From assembly GCF_004683905.1 (NCBI RefSeq), contig NZ_CP038438.1, forward strand, positions 2,790,001 to 2,854,000: a DNA stretch of 64,000 nucleotides, given 5' to 3'. Positions 24,047-31,916 of the stretch are shown here, piece by piece (within the stretch, counting starts at the first letter, position 1; every line of letters starts with the position of its first letter). The position numbers and the translations under genes were made by a program. The notes under the pieces are model-generated. The model worked only from the letters and a program-made list of their open reading frames with translations. It was not told where the DNA came from and ran no database searches. This stretch comes from Pseudomonas fluorescens. Its GTDB lineage: Bacteria; Pseudomonadota; Gammaproteobacteria; Pseudomonadales; Pseudomonadaceae.

Positions 24047-24184
24047 TCAAAAGGAGGTGGCGATCGCCTGGGCTAATTGACCGTCTGTCATATGTGGGAG
24101 AGGGTAGTACGCACGGTAATGTCGTACCGCTTGCTCAAATTGAGCGCCTCGGGTCTCGCCGTCTGAACCGATGAAGGCGAGCAA
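24047..24184 (-). CDS. 45-residue hypothetical protein
   Basis: TTG start directly after the lipoprotein stop, same frame. Product LLAFIGSDGETRGAQFEQAV then HYRAYYPLPHMTDGQLAQAI. Protein-like composition and position at the end of the lysogenic operon support it; the start lacks a clear ribosome site. Because it continues the frame of the lipoprotein beyond a single TAG, readthrough is another possibility. Confidence 0.4.
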   Translation of the reverse strand: MLAFIGSDGETRGAQFEQAVRHYRAYYPLPHMTDGQLAQAIATSF

Positions 24185-24187
24185 GTG

Positions 24188-24469
24188 CTATCTTCGAGGG
24201 CAGCCTATTTTGAAAGATCGAATGGACAGCGCTTCGTTCCTAGCGTCTTTCTCATCTTGATTTTTCATTGAGAATGTACCGTCTTGATAGCTCTTGGCCA
24301 TGGCACTGTTATTTCTATCGATCTCGCCGTAAATGTGAGCGCACTCAGCGGACTTTGCTTCGGCAGTAGCCGGCGGCGGTGCGTTTTCGACATCGAGTAC
24401 ATATTGAGACTTTTGATAGGCGCATCCAGCCAATATGGATAGCGAAAGAAGTGCAATGATGTTTTTCAT
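24188..24469 (-). CDS. small lipoprotein, lysogenic cargo
   Basis: 93 residues: signal peptide MKNIIALLSLSILAGC with lipobox LAGC (Cys 16), then a short helical periplasmic part with two further Cys. Same direction as CI, about 185 bases beyond its stop, so probably expressed in the lysogen. Lipoproteins in this position can block superinfection by binding receptors, but nothing in the sequence proves it. Confidence 0.6.
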   Translation of the reverse strand: MKNIIALLSLSILAGCAYQKSQYVLDVENAPPPATAEAKSAECAHIYGEIDRNNSAMAKSYQDGTFSMKNQDEKDARNEALSIRSFKIGCPRR

Positions 24470-24654
24470 GAAACCTCCGTGTCATTTTCTGTGAATCTAG
24501 TGCCCTAAACAGCGCCAGCTTGAGGCGCGCCGCGGAAGACTTGCGGTTTTCGATGGGGCGAGCCATCAGCGTGCTGGATCCTTGGCCGCCATATTCGTCA
24601 CATCGCGCTTATAGCGTTGGTTGGGCTTGCTGAGGGGCATTCCATACCCCTACA

Positions 24655-25443
24655 TTAACGTGAGTACATCGCCCACCAGAACACATGCCCCAGAATCGAA
24701 ATCTGCTGCTCCTGGATCTGCTGGAACGTGTAGTCCTCGTCAGGATGTTCATCACGGTTGAAGCTGCGTAGGCGAATTCCGATCGGGATCCGATAGACCT
24801 GCTTCACTCGAAGCTGCCCGTTGTGGTTGATGGCGTACATCTCGCCGTCGACGATGTCACTCAGTGAGTTTTTCCCCACGTTCACGCCTACAGTGGCGCC
24901 GTCGCGCAGCACGGGCACCATACTGTTGCCGCCTACTTTCACGCATTTCGCATTGCTGAACTGAACGCCGTTGTGGCGCAGATCCTTCTTGTTGAAGCGC
25001 AGACGCGAGTTGGCGTTTTCCTCGATGGCAAATCTGCCAGAGCCGGCCGCCAGTTCGACTTCGTGAAGGAAGGGGACGTAGACCTCGTCGTCATCGAGAG
25101 GGGTGTCGTCGTCCCAGGTCTCGATGCTCCCTAATTTTACGCTTGGCTGTATGCGCTCCTGCTGCACGCTGGCAACAGTGGATACCAGTCGAGAGCTGAC
25201 CTCGCTTGCATCGAAGTTGAGCGCCTTTGCGAGCTTCAGCAGCGCTTCAACATTTAGTGGCACCTTCCCGGTGGCGTATTGGCTGAATGCGCTTTGCCCG
25301 GACCATCCGCATGCTTCGGCAACGTCCGCCTGCGTCAGGCTGCGCCCGGCCGCTTTAGCAGCTGATTTCCGCTGTTCGTAGATAGCTTTGAGCCTGGCGC
25401 TCTCGGCGACTTCTTCGGGGGTGAGGGGGCGACGTATTTTCAT
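24655..25443 (-). CDS. CI-like phage repressor (XRE HTH + S24 peptidase)
   Basis: 262 residues from MKIRRPLTPEEVAE; the frame open to 25545 runs through the operators and is rejected. Helix-turn-helix about 35-75 (LTQADVAEACGWSGQSAFSQ), linker, then LexA/S24 domain: likely cleavage site in ELAAGSG, catalytic Ser in VGGNSMVPVL and Lys in GQLRVKQVY. It represses early promoters and self-cleaves when RecA is activated by DNA damage. Divergent from cro across an operator array. Confidence 0.9.
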   Translation of the reverse strand: MKIRRPLTPEEVAESARLKAIYEQRKSAAKAAGRSLTQADVAEACGWSGQSAFSQYATGKVPLNVEALLKLAKALNFDASEVSSRLVSTVASVQQERIQPSVKLGSIETWDDDTPLDDDEVYVPFLHEVELAAGSGRFAIEENANSRLRFNKKDLRHNGVQFSNAKCVKVGGNSMVPVLRDGATVGVNVGKNSLSDIVDGEMYAINHNGQLRVKQVYRIPIGIRLRSFNRDEHPDEDYTFQQIQEQQISILGHVFWWAMYSR

Positions 25444-25457
25444 ACGAATAAGAGTAT

Positions 25458-25525
25458 TAGCAGAGCTGATATCCAAGCAAACAGCACTGCTAGTATTTTG
25501 TTGCTGATAAAAAGCAGCGCTGCTA
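25458..25525. promoter_or_regulatory. CI/Cro operator array (OR-like)
   Basis: Three sites related to TAGCAGYGCTGCTA: TAGCAGAGCTGATA (25458-25471), AAACAGCACTGCTA (25479-25492) and AAGCAGCGCTGCTA (25512-25525), lying in the 116-base gap between the divergent CI and Cro starts. Three operators match the lambda arrangement. Spacing is 21 and 33 bases. Confidence 0.7.
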
Positions 25526-25559
25526 CTATCCATGGCAGATATCAAGCCGTGGAAATTCC

Positions 25560-25763
25560 ATGAAAAAGATCCCTTTGAGCAAATACCTAGAAGAGCACGG
25601 CACTCAAGCCGCGCTTGCTGCTGCTCTTGGCGTGAACCAGAGCGCGATCTCGCAAATGGTTCGAGCCGGCAGAAGCATTGAAATCACCCTTTATGACGAC
25701 GGCCGTATTGAGGCGAATGAGATTCGTCCGATCCCGGCGCGCCCAAAGCGAACAGCTGCCTGA
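25560..25763 (+). CDS. cro: Cro-like repressor
   Basis: 67 residues with one helix-turn-helix: MKKIPLSKYLEEHGTQAALA then AALGVNQSAISQMVRAGR, followed by a strand ITLYDDGRIEANEIRPIP typical of lambda-type Cro dimers. Divergent from CI and directly after the operator array; it would shut CI expression and lower early transcription during lytic growth. Confidence 0.85.
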   Translation: MKKIPLSKYLEEHGTQAALAAALGVNQSAISQMVRAGRSIEITLYDDGRIEANEIRPIPARPKRTAA

Positions 25764-25844
25764 GGCAGTCATTGCTTACTGCCCGAGCAAATGATCGCCC
25801 ACGCACTGGCAGGGCGCCACGGAAACAAATTTGAGGTTTTACGA

Positions 25845-26267
25845 ATGGAAGATTTTCTGCGGGCCTGCCAGAGCGCTGTCCTCGACAACGAAGCCAAGAC
25901 CCTTGCTGCAAAGATGGGCGTTCCTCACGTTGGCCTGCTTCAGCGCGCCAATCCGGACAACGATGCACACCACCTGACCGTGGAGCATTTGTTCGGGATT
26001 CTGTTGCACACCGGCGACATGCGCCCTCTGGCAGCACTGGCGAGTGAATTTGGTTTTGACCTCATTGCGAAAGCTGCACCGGAGCCGCAAGCGTTGACCA
26101 AATCACTGATCAACGTCGGCAAAGAGGTAGCCGATCTGACCATCGCGGTGCACCAGGCGCTGGATGACAACCACGTCAGTTCTTTCGAGAAGAGCTTGAT
26201 CCGCCAGGAGATCAACCACGTTCGGCAGAGCCTGGACGTGATGGATGCCTCGGTGAAGGCCGCCTGA
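25845..26267 (+). CDS. CII-type phage regulatory protein
   Basis: 140 residues from MEDFLRACQSAVL; GAGG lies upstream, so I reject the earlier Met at 25791. N-terminal segment VLDNEAKTLAAKMGVPHVGL LQRANPDN fits the Phage_CII/YmfL-like family, whose members stand directly after Cro. The second half is helical (SLINVGKEVADLTIAVHQAL). Expected to bind DNA and favour lysogeny or regulate replication genes; the exact role is inferred. Confidence 0.65.
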   Translation: MEDFLRACQSAVLDNEAKTLAAKMGVPHVGLLQRANPDNDAHHLTVEHLFGILLHTGDMRPLAALASEFGFDLIAKAAPEPQALTKSLINVGKEVADLTIAVHQALDDNHVSSFEKSLIRQEINHVRQSLDVMDASVKAA

Positions 26268-26283
26268 ATTCCGGGCACAAAAA

Positions 26284-26304
26284 AGCCGACGGAGAAGGTC
26301 GGCT
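26284..26304. terminator. hairpin after the CII-like gene
   Basis: Stem AGCCGAC/GTCGGCT with an A-run on its left. It has no T-run on the right, so it would terminate leftward RNA better than rightward RNA; for the rightward operon it may be an mRNA-processing or attenuation structure. Confidence 0.4.
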
Positions 26305-26331
26305 GATTCGCAAAACTAGAGAGGCCCGATT

Positions 26332-27186
26332 ATGCAGAGACAACCCAATCCAAGCAATACCCCCAAAAGTGTCGCGACACGTTTTTCGAATTCTGAAAAC
26401 GTGTCGCGCATTCCAACTCAATTCAGCTTCCACGGACTGCTGGTTCGCGTTATCGACGACGGGAACGGTGAACCGCTGTTCATTGCCAAGGATGTCGCTG
26501 AAGCCCTGGGCTACACGAATACCTCCAAAGCCATCAACGCCCACTGCAAAGCCGTCAGCACCTGCCATACCGAAATGGGAGGTCAGGTGCGCGCGGTGCA
26601 GATTATCCCTGAGCGTGATCTCTACCGACTGGTGATGAAGTCCAAACTTCCTGCTGCCGAACAGTTCGAAGAGTGGGTCGTGGGTCAGGTGCTGCCGAGC
26701 ATCCGCAAGACCGGCAGTTACTCTACACCGGTGCCAAACAAATCCAAGATCGTCGGCGAGCTTGCAATCCTCGAATGCTTCGATCGACTGCTGAAGCCCG
26801 CAGCATCCAGCAAGATGATGATGCTGGCCAAGATCGCCGCCAATAATGGTCTCGATGCCAAGTTTCTTCCCGGCTATGCCGTAGATGCGGCACCAGACGC
26901 AGCCGGTGGCAGCTCCATGCCAACCAAGGCCGTCACCGCGCTGATCAAGGAACACGGCATCGCCAGCACGGCTGCCGCCTTCAATCACGCGCTTGCGGCG
27001 AAAGGCATCCTCAAACAACTCCAGCGCAAAAACTCCAAGCAGGTGATGGTCGACTTCTGGTCCGTGACTGAAAAGGGTCTGGAGTTCGGGAAAAACCTCA
27101 CCAGCCCTCAATGCCCACGCGAGACACAGCCTCACTGGTACGTGGATCGCTTCCTTGAACTGGCCAATTTGGTCGGGAAGGCCTGA
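26332..27186 (+). CDS. BRO-family phage antirepressor
   Basis: 284 residues. BRO-N domain about 30-140: FHGLLVRVIDDGNGEPLFIA, KDVAEALGYTNTSKAINAHC, IIPERDLYRLVMKSKLP and FEEWVVGQVLPSIRKTGSY. The C-terminal half is helical with a KilA/ANT-like feel (FGKNLTSPQCPRETQPHW). Such proteins inactivate or bypass CI-type repressors. Codons 13-26 are made of an inverted repeat that recurs at 32849-32889, so the N-terminus seems to contain an inserted element. Confidence 0.8.
   Translation: MQRQPNPSNTPKSVATRFSNSENVSRIPTQFSFHGLLVRVIDDGNGEPLFIAKDVAEALGYTNTSKAINAHCKAVSTCHTEMGGQVRAVQIIPERDLYRLVMKSKLPAAEQFEEWVVGQVLPSIRKTGSYSTPVPNKSKIVGELAILECFDRLLKPAASSKMMMLAKIAANNGLDAKFLPGYAVDAAPDAAGGSSMPTKAVTALIKEHGIASTAAAFNHALAAKGILKQLQRKNSKQVMVDFWSVTEKGLEFGKNLTSPQCPRETQPHWYVDRFLELANLVGKA
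26369..26408. repeat. GTGTCGCGACAC inverted repeat, copy 1
   Basis: Palindrome GTGTCGCGACAC followed by an inverted repeat CGCGACACGTTTT / AAAACGTGTCGCG with a 9-10 base loop, located inside the antirepressor coding sequence. A related copy lies before the Acb2 gene. Confidence 0.7.
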
Positions 27187-27187
27187 T

Positions 27188-28159
27188 ATGCAATTCACCG
27201 TCACGATCAATCAGGTGAAGGCGTTGGAGTGGGGGCTGAACTCTCAGCAGGCCCTGCTGTTCGCTTTCGTCTACGGCTGCCCAAGCTGGGCGAAGCCAAT
27301 CAAGACTGACGACGGGATCTTCTTCGCGTTGAGCAAGGCCAAGATCATTGATGAGCTGCCGCTACTCACTGACAAGCCGGACACTGCCTACCGCATGCTG
27401 AAGGCCTTGGAAGAAGCTGGCTTGATTGAGCTGTCCAGCACTTCGAACATCACTCTGTTCCGCCTTACTGAGAAGGCGATCGAGTGGAACCAGAAGCTGG
27501 ACGGGTCGGAAAAATATCCGACCCCACCGAAGAACGAAGGTCGGAAAAAAATCCGATCTACATCGGAAAAAAATCCGAGCAAGGTCGGAGATAAATCCGA
27601 GCCAGGGTCGGAAAAATCTCCGACAAATCAGGATACCAATCATCAGGGTACCAATCAGGATACCAGTCAGGACTTGCAAGGCAGCCCGGACAAGCCGGCC
27701 CGCAATCTGGTGCTGGTGGTTGATCGCACCGATGCGCCACGGGTTGAGATTCCCGCTGACATGCCGGGCCCGAAAGACCAGTCCTGCAAAACCTTCAAGG
27801 TCTGGGCGAACTACGCCATGGCCTACCGCAAGCGCTACAGCACTTGGCCGGTGTGGAACGCCAAGGTCGGTGGGCAACTCGGCCAACTGGTCGACCGCCT
27901 CGGCGCCGATGTCGCTCACCACGTCGCTGCCCACTTTCTGAAAACCAGCGATGCCGCCGTCTTGCGCAAGTGCCACAGCCTCAACGAGCTGCTGGCCAAC
28001 GCCGAGAGCTACCACACCCAGTGGGTGACAGGTCAGCGCATCAACGGGACAACCGCACGCCAGATGGAACGCACCGAGGCGAACGTATCCGCCGCCGAAC
28101 AGGCCGCGCAAATGGTCTTGGCGAAGCGCCAAGCAGGGGAGCGCAATGAGTACCTTTGA
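27188..28159 (+). CDS. phage replication initiator, O-like
   Basis: 323 residues from MQFTVTINQ, one base after the antirepressor stop. N-terminal winged helix (FALSKAKIIDELPLLTDKPD then TAYRMLKALEEAGLIELSST) for DNA binding; a low-complexity Lys/Ser/Pro/Asn middle encoded by the iterons; a C-terminal domain WPVWNAKVGGQLGQLVDRLG that may contact the helicase loader. The split plan and the origin inside the gene match lambda O. No replicative helicase is present nearby, so the host enzyme is presumably recruited. Confidence 0.78.
   Translation: MQFTVTINQVKALEWGLNSQQALLFAFVYGCPSWAKPIKTDDGIFFALSKAKIIDELPLLTDKPDTAYRMLKALEEAGLIELSSTSNITLFRLTEKAIEWNQKLDGSEKYPTPPKNEGRKKIRSTSEKNPSKVGDKSEPGSEKSPTNQDTNHQGTNQDTSQDLQGSPDKPARNLVLVVDRTDAPRVEIPADMPGPKDQSCKTFKVWANYAMAYRKRYSTWPVWNAKVGGQLGQLVDRLGADVAHHVAAHFLKTSDAAVLRKCHSLNELLANAESYHTQWVTGQRINGTTARQMERTEANVSAAEQAAQMVLAKRQAGERNEYL
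27504..27665 (+). other. probable replication origin: five iterons plus AT-richer repeats
   Basis: Five copies of about GGTCGGAAAAAAATCCGA start at 27504, 27539, 27561, 27583 and 27606; each is itself a dyad (TCGG...CCGA). They are followed by three CAATCAGGATAC-type repeats with roughly 15-base period (27628-27665). Iterons inside the initiator gene, with a direct-repeat tract on one side, are the lambda ori layout. Confidence 0.75.
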
Positions 28160-28943
28160 AATGAACGACCAGCAGGTTGCTGGCCTCGCCGCCGCGATCT
28201 GCGCCACCGCTGAGGCCATGGGGCAGGAAATGAACCCAGGCACTGCGGCGATCATGGCCGAAGACCTCTGCGCTTACCCGGTGCCGGTCGTGAAAGCAGC
28301 GCTGAAGGCCTGCCGCTTTGAAGTGAGAGGCAAGCTGGCGATGGCTGACATTCTCCTGCGAGTGCAAGCCGCTGACGGCCGCCCGGGCAAGGACGAAGCA
28401 TGGGCGATCGCCATGACCACCAACGATGAATTTGAAACCGTGGTGCTGACCGATGAAATCCAGCTCGCGCTGGCTGCTGCGAAACCTGTACTCGATGCTG
28501 GCGACAAGGTCGGTGCGCGCATGGCCTTCAACAGCGCTTACGAGCGTCTGGTGGGACAGGCTCGGGAGGACAGCAAAGAGGTGAACTGGCATGTGTCTGT
28601 CGGCTTCGACGCCAACCGCCGCAGGCAGGCGATCACCAAAGCTGTGCAAATGCAGCGAATTCCACAGGAGCGCGCTCAGCAGTACCTGGCCGACTTGAGT
28701 GTCGCGCCGGTCACTGAAGACGGTAGGGCCGTAGTTGCGCTGCTCACCGGTGAGGTCGCGCGACCTTCCCCAAAACTGCGGGAGAAGCTCGCCGCGGTGA
28801 AGGACTCGATGCTGGCAATGCGGAAAGCCACCGACGAGGAAAAAACAGAACTGCGAATTTTGGCAGCCAACGAGCTTGCTGATCGCCGGGCGCTGCTGAT
28901 TCGGCAGGCCGAACAATTGAAAGCAGGGAGCGCTGCTCAATGA
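28146..28943 (+). CDS. phage replication-region protein, possible P-like partner
   Basis: 265 residues, largely helical: VAGLAAAICATAEAMGQEMN, PVVKAALKACRFEVRGKLAM and a long C-terminal helix (TDEEKTELRILAANELADRR). Overlaps the O-like gene by 14 bases, in the position of lambda P (helicase loader), but I see no clear loader signature or Walker motif. Call is by position. Confidence 0.55.
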   Translation: MSTFEMNDQQVAGLAAAICATAEAMGQEMNPGTAAIMAEDLCAYPVPVVKAALKACRFEVRGKLAMADILLRVQAADGRPGKDEAWAIAMTTNDEFETVVLTDEIQLALAAAKPVLDAGDKVGARMAFNSAYERLVGQAREDSKEVNWHVSVGFDANRRRQAITKAVQMQRIPQERAQQYLADLSVAPVTEDGRAVVALLTGEVARPSPKLREKLAAVKDSMLAMRKATDEEKTELRILAANELADRRALLIRQAEQLKAGSAAQ

Positions 28944-29167
28944 ACATCGATAAACAAAAACTCCAGAAATTGCTCTGGGCCGAGGCAGCTTCATACCGCG
29001 CAGATTGCGCGAACTGGAAACATAACACTGAGGCCCTTCAGGACTTCCTCGGCGAAAAGACTGTGGAGGAGGTGGCGCTGGAGCTGTTGGCTGAGAACGA
29101 ACGACTGACGCAGCAACTCGGTCAGTTGATCGACGAATTACCCGACAAGGTGGCCGCCCATGGCTGA
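28940..29167 (+). CDS. small coiled-coil phage protein
   Basis: 75 residues, MNIDKQKLQKLLWAEAASYR then VALELLAENERLTQQLGQLI. Helical with heptads in the second half, resembling short Ead/nin-region proteins. ATGA overlap with the previous gene and 8-base overlap with the next. Confidence 0.55.
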   Translation: MNIDKQKLQKLLWAEAASYRADCANWKHNTEALQDFLGEKTVEEVALELLAENERLTQQLGQLIDELPDKVAAHG

Positions 29168-29630
29168 CAAAATCAGCGTCAACTGCCAGGCCAAGCTCTC
29201 GGAGGCCATCACGCGGCTCAGCAACATGTTCCGCGACGAGAAGTTCGTCGTGGTGAGCCTGCGGCCGGGCAAAGACCGCACGCTCGATCAGAACCGCCTC
29301 TGGTTCGCGATGTACAAACGCATCTCCGAAATGACCCAGATCGGCGACGCGGCCGACGCTCGTTGCTACTGCAAGTTGCACATCGGCGTGCAGATCCTGC
29401 TGAACGAGGACGCCGGCTTTCAGGCTGAGTGGTATCGGGTGATGCGGCACCTGCCATACGAGGCCAAGCTCGCCCTGATGGGTGAGTGCAAGCTCTTCGG
29501 CCCTGACGGGTTCCCGGTGACCAGCCTGTTCAATCGCGCCCAAGGCGTTGCCTACACCGACCGCATCGTTACACGGTTCGCACAGCAGGGCGTGTACTTC
29601 GATGATCTGCTGAGCCAGGAGGCTGCATGA
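29160..29630 (+). CDS. NinB-like recombination protein
   Basis: 156 residues. The segment KDRTLDQNRLWFAMYKRISE matches the NinB/Orf signature (RTLEQN, Trp), followed by CYCKLHIGVQIL and TSLFNRAQGVAYTDRIVT. Lambda NinB (Orf) binds single-stranded DNA and helps load recombinases in phage recombination. Consistent with a RecT/exonuclease phage and with NinG encoded next. Confidence 0.65.
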   Translation: MADKISVNCQAKLSEAITRLSNMFRDEKFVVVSLRPGKDRTLDQNRLWFAMYKRISEMTQIGDAADARCYCKLHIGVQILLNEDAGFQAEWYRVMRHLPYEAKLALMGECKLFGPDGFPVTSLFNRAQGVAYTDRIVTRFAQQGVYFDDLLSQEAA

Positions 29631-30271
29631 CGATTGAAAGGAAGCAGCCGCGCCCGAAAAAGTGCTCAGTCAAAACCTGCAGGGCCTCATTCGTCCCGAA
29701 GGTGAGCTTTCAGTCTTGGTGCTCGCCGGACTGCGCCGTTGTCATCGCGCGGGACAAGCAGGAGAAGAAGCGCAAGTCGCTGGCCAGCATCGAGCGCCGC
29801 GAGATCAAAGTCCGCAAAGAGGCCCTGAAAAGTCGCGGCGATCACCTCAAGGATGCCGAGAAAGCAGTGCGCGACTATCGACGCACCTATGAGCTGAGCA
29901 TCGGCAGCGGCTGCACGAGCTGTGGTGAATCGCAGGAATCGATTCTGGCCGCCCAAGGATGGAAGGTGGGAGGGGCATTTGACGCGGGTCATTTCATGGG
30001 TAAAGGCGCCCGGCCGGAGCTGCGCCTGGAGCCTTCCAACATATGGCTTCAGTGCAAGGCCTGCAACTCGGGCTCCTACATGCACGCCCGTAAGGGATAC
30101 ACCGTTTCCCAAGGCTTTCGAACTGGACTTATCGCCCGCATCGGCCTGGAGGCCGTCGAAGCGCTTGAAGCCGACCACGAACCACGCAAACACACCGTAG
30201 AAGAACTCAAGGCGATCACCGCTGAATACCGGGCCAAGACCCGAGAACTGAAAAAGGGGCAGGCAGCATGA
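29627..30271 (+). CDS. ninG: NinG / Rap-like recombination endonuclease
   Basis: 214 residues. N-terminal Cys cluster KKCSVKTCRASFVPKVSFQS then WCSPDCA, basic helix (EKKRKSLASIERREIKVRK), and the HNH-like core CTSCGESQE, GGAFDAGHFMGKGARPELRL, WLQCKACNSGSY. Lambda NinG (Rap) resolves branched recombination intermediates. Overlaps NinB by ATGA. Confidence 0.88.
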   Translation: MTIERKQPRPKKCSVKTCRASFVPKVSFQSWCSPDCAVVIARDKQEKKRKSLASIERREIKVRKEALKSRGDHLKDAEKAVRDYRRTYELSIGSGCTSCGESQESILAAQGWKVGGAFDAGHFMGKGARPELRLEPSNIWLQCKACNSGSYMHARKGYTVSQGFRTGLIARIGLEAVEALEADHEPRKHTVEELKAITAEYRAKTRELKKGQAA

Positions 30272-30945
30272 AACTGATCAACGCAAGGCAGGTATGGACT
30301 GAGGCTCAGCATGAATCGAACGCGTCGATCAGCGCTGCAGCCATTGACCGGGCAGAGTCTGCGCCGGTGAAAAAGGGCGCCCGTATGCGCCGGCATGAAG
30401 CGGTATTCGCCGCACTTGGTGAAGACAAGGAAGAGCGCATTCAGGTTGTGCGCGAAAGGATCAGTATCAGCGAGACGCGTCGCACGCCAGTTGGCCGCTC
30501 TACCGCTCGCGCCGCGCACTTGGCGATGATCGGAAAGGTGTTGCGCGCGATCGACACGCTGCCATACCAAGTGCAGCAGTTCGGTCACTACCTGTATCAC
30601 CCGGCGATGAACATGCGACATCTACTGAACGCGGTGCTGCTGATCACCGCCAAGGCGGCGCTACCCGATCTGACCTCGGCCAAGCGAGTGAAAGCGCAGT
30701 ACCTCGTTACTCTGGCCCTGCAGTCGTACAAAGGGGAGGTTCAAGGGGCGGCGGAGTGGGGGCCGGCGCGGGTCGCTGCTGAGATGGATGCCTTCTTCGG
30801 CGTCAGCATCGACACAAAGAACTGGACGCGTGACTGGATGGGACTCTGGGAAACCCTGAAAGAAGTCATTCAGGAAGTGGATATTCAGACACAACAACCT
30901 ATTTGGCAGGTTATTCACGCGGAAAAAGATATAGAGGCGGCATAA
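30268..30945 (+). CDS. hypothetical protein in the lambda Q position
   Basis: 225 residues with no recognised domain: basic centre (GARMRRHEAVF, ETRRTPVGRSTARAAH), helical bundle (MNMRHLLNAVLLITAKAALP) and acidic tail. It lies between NinG and a terminator that precedes the late genes, where antiterminator Q sits in lambda; such location is suggestive but not proof. ATGA overlap with NinG. Confidence 0.55.
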   Translation: MKLINARQVWTEAQHESNASISAAAIDRAESAPVKKGARMRRHEAVFAALGEDKEERIQVVRERISISETRRTPVGRSTARAAHLAMIGKVLRAIDTLPYQVQQFGHYLYHPAMNMRHLLNAVLLITAKAALPDLTSAKRVKAQYLVTLALQSYKGEVQGAAEWGPARVAAEMDAFFGVSIDTKNWTRDWMGLWETLKEVIQEVDIQTQQPIWQVIHAEKDIEAA

Positions 30946-31021
30946 ACATATTGATATGACGGCGAATTGCGGTTACCTTTCCCATAGTGCGCAATTCACG
31001 CAACACGCACACGAATACCTG

Positions 31022-31047
31022 AGCCCGGCCTTCGAGCCGGGTTTTTT
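31022..31047 (+). terminator. intrinsic terminator between early and late regions
   Basis: AGCCCGGC/GCCGGGTTTTTT with TTCGA loop. It stands just after the Q-position gene; late expression would have to start after it or read through it. Confidence 0.85.
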
Positions 31048-31160
31048 ATGCTCGTTACTGGCGCATTGCCATTGCCCGTTCTTGAGATATCTGATCAAAT
31101 TTACTTGGCTAGAAATCCTCCCAACGTTGCTAGACGGCGTATGAGGGGATTGAGCTAAGA

Positions 31161-31592
31161 ATGCTAACGTTTAGCAAGCTGGGTCATAGATCGGAAAAGG
31201 GAAGAACAAGTTTGAGCGGAGTCTTAGAGACATTTAGTTTTGGCAAGGCAGTGGCAGTTCAAGCATGGCCAACATTTTGGCTTGCTTTGATATGCATTGG
31301 GGTTGTCTTGATCGTTATGAATTTGGTCTTGAGCACAAATTACCAGCGAAGCTTTGGTGAGGTCCTATTCAAGAAGGGCTATGTTTTGGCTTGCCTAGTT
31401 ATATTCGCGCTTTGCGTGGCTATTCCACATGGCTGGGAGTACTTGCTGCATCCGGTTGTGGATTCGGGCGGGTTCGATAGCAAAGAAATCGACTCCCCTG
31501 AGAAAGTATTGTTTTTTGGCGATCTGGTAGGTTCAATTATCGGACTTCTTGCGGCATTTGGTGCAAGTATCGGGTATCAGAAGACGCACTAA
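31161..31592 (+). CDS. three-helix membrane protein, cargo
   Basis: 143 residues with hydrophobic segments at about 37-57 (WPTFWLALICIGVVLIVMNL), 73-90 (GYVLACLVIFALCVAIP) and 119-136 (DLVGSIIGLLAAFGASI). Distinctly A+T-rich and bracketed by terminators at 31022 and 31627, so an autonomous cargo unit. Function unknown; phage membrane cargo often confers exclusion. Confidence 0.6.
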   Translation: MLTFSKLGHRSEKGRTSLSGVLETFSFGKAVAVQAWPTFWLALICIGVVLIVMNLVLSTNYQRSFGEVLFKKGYVLACLVIFALCVAIPHGWEYLLHPVVDSGGFDSKEIDSPEKVLFFGDLVGSIIGLLAAFGASIGYQKTH

Positions 31593-31626
31593 AATGTTTT
31601 TTTAAATGCTGAGACTTATCAGCATA

Positions 31627-31652
31627 AACCCCGCCCTGCGCGGGGTTTTTTT
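31627..31652 (+). terminator. intrinsic terminator of the membrane cargo gene
   Basis: AACCCCGC CCT GCGGGGTT followed by seven T. Confidence 0.85.
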
Positions 31653-31916
31653 ATTGCTTGAATTCCACTGCAGCCGGGACAGCCTTCGGGAGGCCTGGAC
31701 GCCGTTGGCCGGTAGTGCGGCGCATCTGAAAAACACCGGCAGCCCGCGCACCCTGGCCTCACATTGCTTTCGGGGTGGCGCGAGACTGGATCAGCGAGAT
31801 CGATGCAAAGGGGCGTCGACGTTGAGAAGGCCTTTGGCCGACAGCTCGGAAAGACGAGCGCACCTATTCAGGGCCTCTGTATTCGCAGGGGCTCTTTCGC
31901 ATCTAAGAGGTAGACG
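31653..31916 (+). promoter_or_regulatory. probable late leader, no gene
   Basis: 264 bases with several short inverted repeats (for example AGCCTTCGGGAGGCT near 31690) and AGAGG just before the next ATG. The open frames here have no ribosome site and unlikely composition. Position between the Q-like gene and the lysis/late genes suits a late leader or promoter; this is inference. Confidence 0.3.

Noticed and set aside
27504..27624. CRISPR array
   Set aside because: The repeats are only about 18 bases with 2-17 base gaps, lie inside a coding frame and lack spacers; they are iterons.
28041..29543. 500-codon minus-strand frame in the replication region
   Set aside because: Antisense to five overlapping, clearly real replication and nin-like genes.
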